Below are positions 58,671 to 64,000 of a DNA stretch of 64,000 nucleotides, one piece after another. The translations under genes and the position numbers were made by a program. A model generated the notes under the pieces. That model was not told the DNA's origin, searched no databases, and saw only the letters and a list, made by a program, of their open reading frames with translations. Source of the stretch: Biscogniauxia marginata (lineage: Eukaryota; Ascomycota; Sordariomycetes; Xylariales; Xylariaceae); the NCBI GenBank assembly GCA_022695795.1, contig MU404123.1:173402-237401 (forward strand), written 5' to 3'. Numbering within the stretch: the stretch's first letter is position 1; every line of letters begins with the position of its first letter.

Positions 58671-61600
58671 AACAAATACAAATTTATCTAGAAACTTACA
58701 AAGAACTATTATAATTATATGTTAAAATGTAGCAAGTACGTTAATAAGTCTAAATGGTATAACTTTATACTTATAATATCTATATATCGTTTAAAAGGTT
58801 ATATATTATTCGTGTCTTTTAACTATTTTAATTATATAATATTCATCGCGAAGGTTTAGTGCTATAAAGATTTAGGCTTTATTAATTTGTCTTTTTATAA
58901 GTTTTATTAGTAGTAATAAATGCCCGTTTTTTTTGGTTATTTTATTAAGATGTCGATAGTTAATTACTTGTCGCTACACTAAGTTTCCTTTTTTATCGAC
59001 ATGTTACTTCCCGTTTTTATTAACTTTAGGTATTCTAATTCTCGAATATATCCTTTATTTAAATCCTCCTAGATTCCCTTTTATAGTACTCTTTGTTTTT
59101 CCTGATTTATAAGATATATTAAAAATAATTTTAGTTATTTTCTTTCTTTAAAGTGAATTTAGTAATTCCATTAGTTATATTTTAATAATTCTTTTTTTAT
59201 TTTATTTTTAAACAATTTATAAAAACGAAGGTACTCGCGCGGTACTCTTTTCGTTAAATTTTTAAGCTTGGTTACTTAAATTATATAAGTAATATGTTTC
59301 GTCTTTACATCCGTTTTTCTGGAGTTACTTGCGGTATTTATCTTATAACCCGTAATGGTTAACTTCTCCTATTTCTGATCTTAATAAAGCGTGTTTATCT
59401 CGAAATTTATTCGTAAATTGCTTTTTTTAAGCTAATTCATTCCTAAGATTATGTCGTAATTTAATATGTATGTAATATTAAAGGTAACTTGTTTAAGATA
59501 CCTTTAAATAGTTACCGAAAAAGGAATTATTTCTTTTAACACCTTATTATTCTCGTAACTAAATATGCTTCCTTTAAAGTTTTATAGTTTATACGGATTT
59601 TGTTTATATACTTATGATATTCTGTTTTCTTGAGTTACCTTTATTAAGACATAGCTTTTATTTACTTTTAAATTTATTAGGGCTTTGTATTTCCTTTTAT
59701 TATACCTAACTCTGGTTATAATAGTGTTATTAAGTCCCGATTGGACTTCATATAAAGACTTGTTATTTATGGCTTCTCGCTGCCTTACTGGCGAGAGCTT
59801 TTGCCGTTTTTTGGTTTTTTACGTCCCTTCTCTTTTGGTTTTTTTTTAGTTACTATAGCCCGGATATCTTTCTATTCTTGGGCTTTTATAAGAGCGTGTT
59901 TCTAGTAATTATTACTTAAATAGTTTCTTTAATTATTCTTTACGTAATAAGGGGTGAGAGGTTTATCCTTTATATAGAACTTTATATATTAAAACTTTAA
60001 TTCTTTTTCGAGGGCCTTTTTATAACTCAAGTTTGTTTTATTAACCCGGAGTTTTTTAAAGTTCTAGATTATTCTTAAATAAAATGAATAATTATTGAGT
60101 TTGCTTATTAAGGGTATCTTGATATCTCTTTTTAGGTTTATATTGATTTTTAGAAGTTTTCCTCCTTTTTTAAGGTATGCTTTAATAATTCGTTTGTAAC
60201 CCCGTTTAGTCGCACGTGTTTTTACTTATTACTTTGTTAATTGTTTCTTTATAAAGCCGAATAAATTAATATCGTATTTAGTTCGTTTTTCGAGCTATTA
60301 TGGAAAATATAGTTTTTTTTATAATTCTTATAATTTTTCTTTAATCTCGTTTTCTTCGAACCTTGTTTCGAGTAAGTCGTGTACGTTATATAATACCGAG
60401 GTATAATATATATAACCTTTAGTAATTACTTCGTTACTTCTTTTAAAACGTGGGTAAAGATAATATGTTTTAAGGTAATGTGGTTATCGTGGGATGTTAT
60501 TATAAATATATTTATTTTCTTTTATGTTATTACTTTCTAGTTCTTAAGGATAATAACCAGCTTTATTTTTAAAACTTTTATATATTTAATAAGCGTCGTT
60601 AATGTAAAAGCTTTAATATAACGATATATGTTTTTTTGAGCTTTAATGAACATTATAATTATTATTTATATAAAACCTTTAATTTAAGCTGTTATACTGG
60701 CTTTTTCCTTAATGGGTTTCGCATTTATCGTTATTATAATGGCTTTAATGTAAATCATTATAATCTAACTTAATCCCTAAGTCGTATCCTAGTTTATAAT
60801 TATCGTATTTATATAATAATTCGCCTTCGTTATATCCTTGTTTAGCTTGTTTTAATGTGAGATATCTTAAATATAAGTGGTTATTTTTTAAATAGTTTTT
60901 GCGGTTAACCTAATAATATTTATAAACTCTTTTTATAAAGGCCTCCTTAATTTTCTTTGTTTTAATAGTGTTAATAATAAATACTTGATTTATTTCTTCG
61001 TTATTCTCAAATTAAACCCTTGTCTTAGCGACTCTTTTCTCGGGTTAAGAAATCCCTCTTGTTCTTAGTTTTTGTTTCTTAAGATTTCGGCATTTGTTTT
61101 TATAATGTCCTTTCTTTTTATAGTTAAAACACTTAATAGTTGATTTATTTCGTTTTTTTTGTTCTTTTTAAATAACGTTGATTTTAATGGGGTTTAACTT
61201 GGTTCTAGTGCCTTTCCTGGTTTCGGCATCGCTTCTGTGATTTCTTCTTTTTAGCTAATCGCCATTTTTTCGTTATATCGTTTTTTTCTTTTTAAGGTAT
61301 CGTTTGAAGTTCTTATTATTAATAGTAATTACCATTATAACGTAGTTATTAAACTTTCCTGGGTTTCTTTCTTTATATAGGTTTATTTTATATAACTCAT
61401 TTTTTATATGGTTTTTTAATCCTTAATAAAACAAGTAATATAGGCTTTCGATAAATAGTTATAACTAACTTGCGAGTTTCTTAAACTTAATAATGTAGTT
61501 TAAAGCCTTTTTATCTTGTTATAATTTATGAAGTTAAGCTTTAGCTTATTACTTAAAGATTAAATTACTAAATATAGACCTAAGTTGTTTTTCAAACTTC

Positions 61601-62272
61601 TTATAATTTTTAAAGACTTTTTTCGTGTTTTTTTGGGCGTTTAATCCGTTTTCTAGATAATTCTTTAACACTAGTTAAAACCAGGTTAAAGCGGTTCCGG
61701 CGAGGAGCTGGAATATTATGAAAACTTTTTATTTCTTAGTAGTAATTGTTTTATAATAAAACCGTAAATAAGTTTTAGCTTAAATCAAAAATTCTTTTAA
61801 ATCGTTTAACTCATTATATTTACTAAGTGTAATTAGTTTAAAACCCTTTATATCGAGGGTTGTTATATTGTTTTCGTCGTTTAAGTTATTAAGGTCGCTA
61901 TCGTTTAAGGGTGGTTACTTGTTTTTAGGAGGTAGGGGTTATTTTGTTTATTTATCTTCTTTTTTAAGTATTCCTTTTTCCTCTTTTTTTTCTTTTTTAA
62001 ATGATTCTTTTTGCTGAGCTTTTAAGATGTCCTTTTATGACTCTTTTTTAATTATAATTATAATAAATTCTTGTATTAATTCCTTTAAATCTTTTAATTA
62101 TACCGTAAAAAGACTTAAAGCTTTTATTTAAGAGCTTATTAACTATTATTTTTTTACTTATTTCTTTTTTTGTTACTTTTTAGTTTTAAGAGGCATGTTT
62201 ATCCTAGAACTATTCGACTAAAAGTCTTTTCTCTTAAACCAATGTTAAGCACTAATTAAAGAGCTATTAAAA

Positions 62273-62725
62273 TGTAACAAACTTCCCTATATATTCCTAG
62301 TTAACTAACTTTACAGGTAAGTACGTATTAGGTTTTCTTAATTTAAAAGTAATAATAGGTTAAAATTAGTTTAATTAATTTAAAATGTTATGTTCGTTAA
62401 AGAGGTTTTAAAGTACTTTTATTATAATATTAAAAAGTGATTATAGTCTTAAATTAATAGCTAAAAAACGAGAGACTAATTATATAAGAAAATTCTAATT
62501 TATTTATACTCGTTTTTCTTTATACACATTTCTATTATTTAATATGTTGGATATCGATGGATATGAAATCCCTTAATATTTATCCTTGTTGGATATGATA
62601 TCTCACCATATTCACGTTACGTGAGGTTGCATCATGACCGGAACGGAACTAATTGGTTCATTAATTCCTTGGTTCGTGCCACGACACCCTGGTATGGAAT
62701 TCCTCTATTCCCATGGTTTGTAACA
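62273..62725 (-). repeat. 5' LTR of element D
   Basis: 453 bp, TGTAACAAACTTCC...GGTTTGTAACA. It has the same length as its partner at 55183-55635 and differs from it mostly by transitions. Confidence 0.92.
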
Positions 62726-62730
62726 TTACC

Positions 62731-63923
62731 GTCTTAATAATTATATTATTTAATAATACGCCTTACTATTAATTAATTACACGCTTTCCTAGTACGAATA
62801 AGTTTAATTTAACTCTTTAAATTAAAAAGCGAAAAAGAGGACCGTCACGAAGATTTAAGCCTCCTTTTTCGCGATAGTTTGCTAAGCTTATTAATAAACT
62901 TCGTAATACTCGATATTAATACACTTTTTAGCCTTAATAACGTATTTAACTAAGTATATAAATAAGAACTTTTTAATAAACGTTTTTAAGCCTAATTTTA
63001 GGCTTGAAAGGCCCTTATTATCGCGTAAATACCCCCCCCCTTTTTATCTTTATTTATACGTAGCCGTTTTATAAAAAGTATAATCGTATTAATAACCTTA
63101 TTACTACTTCGACCTATATTAATAACGAAAACGACCTTTTATAAAACCTTTATTAAAGCTCGACGGGATTAATCTCTAAAAATCGACTTTTAAAACCTTT
63201 TTAAACTAAGTTAATTTAAATTTAACGTAAAATCCGTTTTCCTTACATATTTAAAATATATCTTTTCATTAAAAGAATTTCTCGAAAAAATCAAAGTATT
63301 TAAATTTTAACATTTTTATACTTACCACAAATAACATAAAAACAATACACCTTATTACTACGTACTTAGTAAATAATCTAAAAAAAAAATAGATTTATAA
63401 CGCTCGCCATTTCGATATTAAGCGTTTTTATTTAAATATTAATTTTACTAAAAATAAAATTACCGCCTAAAAATATTTACATAAAAAAGGGTTTGTATAT
63501 ATCGATAAAAACATGGCGTAACTACGTAAATACTAAAAAAAAGTTAAAATAAATTTCTAGTTTAAGGCCTTCACCCTTTAAACAAAAAAGGAATTCTTTA
63601 AAAAATTTAAAAAATGTGTTTTACGAGATTTAATTTTATACTTTATAATAATAAGCTTATATATAAATTAAAAATAAAGATTTATAATTTAGAAATATAT
63701 TTTACTAGATTTTAACGAAATTTAAAACTTATTAAAAAAACTTTAAAAATAAAAAAAGAAGAATTTTCTTAATAAACCAAGTAAGTACTTTTTCACTTTT
63801 CGACACTATATTTTTCGTAATTATCTTGCCCGTCGGCGAGGGGTAATTACGTATAAGCTATGGGGACTCGCAAGCTTATTAGGCGTTTTAAGGTGTTTCG
63901 GGGGTACCTTACCCTCGTAGCAC
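62731..63923. other. AT-rich repeat of unknown type
   Basis: AT-rich sequence right of element D with no open frame and no similarity that I can see to the chromovirus family. TAA, TTA and CG dinucleotides are frequent and CA is rare, so it too looks RIP-mutated, which implies that it was once repeated. It contains a C9 run at 63032-63040 and a short hairpin, AAGCCTAATTTTAGGCTT, near 62988-63005. From about 63795 GC content rises again. Confidence 0.5.
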
Positions 63924-64000
63924 GGGGGGGGGGGGGCGGGGGGGGCGGGCCGGGCGGGGGGGGGGGGGGTGGGGGCGGCGGCGGGCGGGGGGGGGGCGGG
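63924..64000. repeat. G-rich low-complexity end
   Basis: About 77 bases of almost only G with scattered C and one T, running to the end of the window. There is no repeating unit, so it is not a telomere. It is probably a sequencing or assembly artefact, although a real G-rich tract cannot be excluded. Confidence 0.85.

Larger units (their letters stand above)
55183..62725 (-). mobile_element. Full-length chromovirus D, TSD TTACT/TTACC
   Basis: 7543-bp Ty3/Gypsy element on the minus strand with two 453-bp LTRs. The duplication is TTACT (55178-55182) and TTACC (62726-62730), differing by one C-to-T. From left to right on the plus strand: chromodomain (56345-56490), integrase (about 57000-57900), RNase H and reverse transcriptase (about 58000-59100), protease (near 59690), gag knuckle (61085-61135) and gag to about 62050. 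The RT motif YLDD is intact (58659-58670), unlike in A and B, but the chromodomain and integrase carry stops at Trp codons and an Asp-to-Asn change in VIVN. It is defective. Confidence 0.92.

Noticed and set aside
63924..64000. Telomere at the window end
   Set aside because: No TTAGGG/CCCTAA units; the tract has no period.

Overview
The window is nuclear DNA of a filamentous ascomycete. Genes are split by short introns (46-174 nt) with GT...AG ends, and the set is typically fungal (ALG5, ERG1, IMP2, eIF2-alpha, NTE1). Intergenic TACCTA/TAGGTA arrays and a large AT-rich block of C-to-T mutated retrotransposons point to a RIP-competent Pezizomycotina, most likely a Sordariomycete; the order cannot be told from the sequence alone.

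Region 1 (1-31851) is a normal gene-bearing compartment. Left to right it holds a YeeE/YedE sulfur-transport protein (+), dolichyl-phosphate glucosyltransferase ALG5 (+), squalene epoxidase ERG1 (-), a 1010-residue PPR-like protein (-), an MME1-type mitochondrial carrier (-), inner-membrane protease subunit 2 (-), eIF2-alpha (-), the phospholipase NTE1 (+), a secreted SGNH/CE3-type esterase (+), a PLP-dependent aromatic-amino-acid-type decarboxylase (+) and a small Asp/Arg-rich one-TM protein (-). I rebuilt the spliced models from splice sites, frame continuity and family alignment from memory. Three neighbours act in or on mitochondria (PPR, carrier, protease) and three at the ER (ALG5, ERG1, NTE1), but nothing suggests a co-regulated cluster.

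Region 2 (31852 to about 63790) is an extremely AT-rich block made almost wholly of one chromodomain-bearing Ty3/Gypsy (chromovirus) family. I resolve three elements with both LTRs (37020-45375 +, 47009-54470 +, 55183-62725 -), one older truncated element broken into seven pieces (31852 to about 55040, -), and seven solo LTRs. All except the old truncated element are bounded by 5-bp target-site duplications, three of which (TAAAG/TGAAG, TTACT/TTACC and, at its ends, the LTR termini) differ only by transitions. Reading frames are destroyed by C-to-T/G-to-A changes (Trp and Gln codons to stops, catalytic Asp to Asn), as expected from repeat-induced point mutation. One site shows three nesting levels: full element inside a minus solo LTR inside a plus solo LTR inside the old element.

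Region 3 (63790-64000) becomes GC-richer and ends in about 77 nearly pure G/C bases, probably a sequencing or assembly artefact. No tRNA, rRNA, CRISPR array or telomeric repeat was found.
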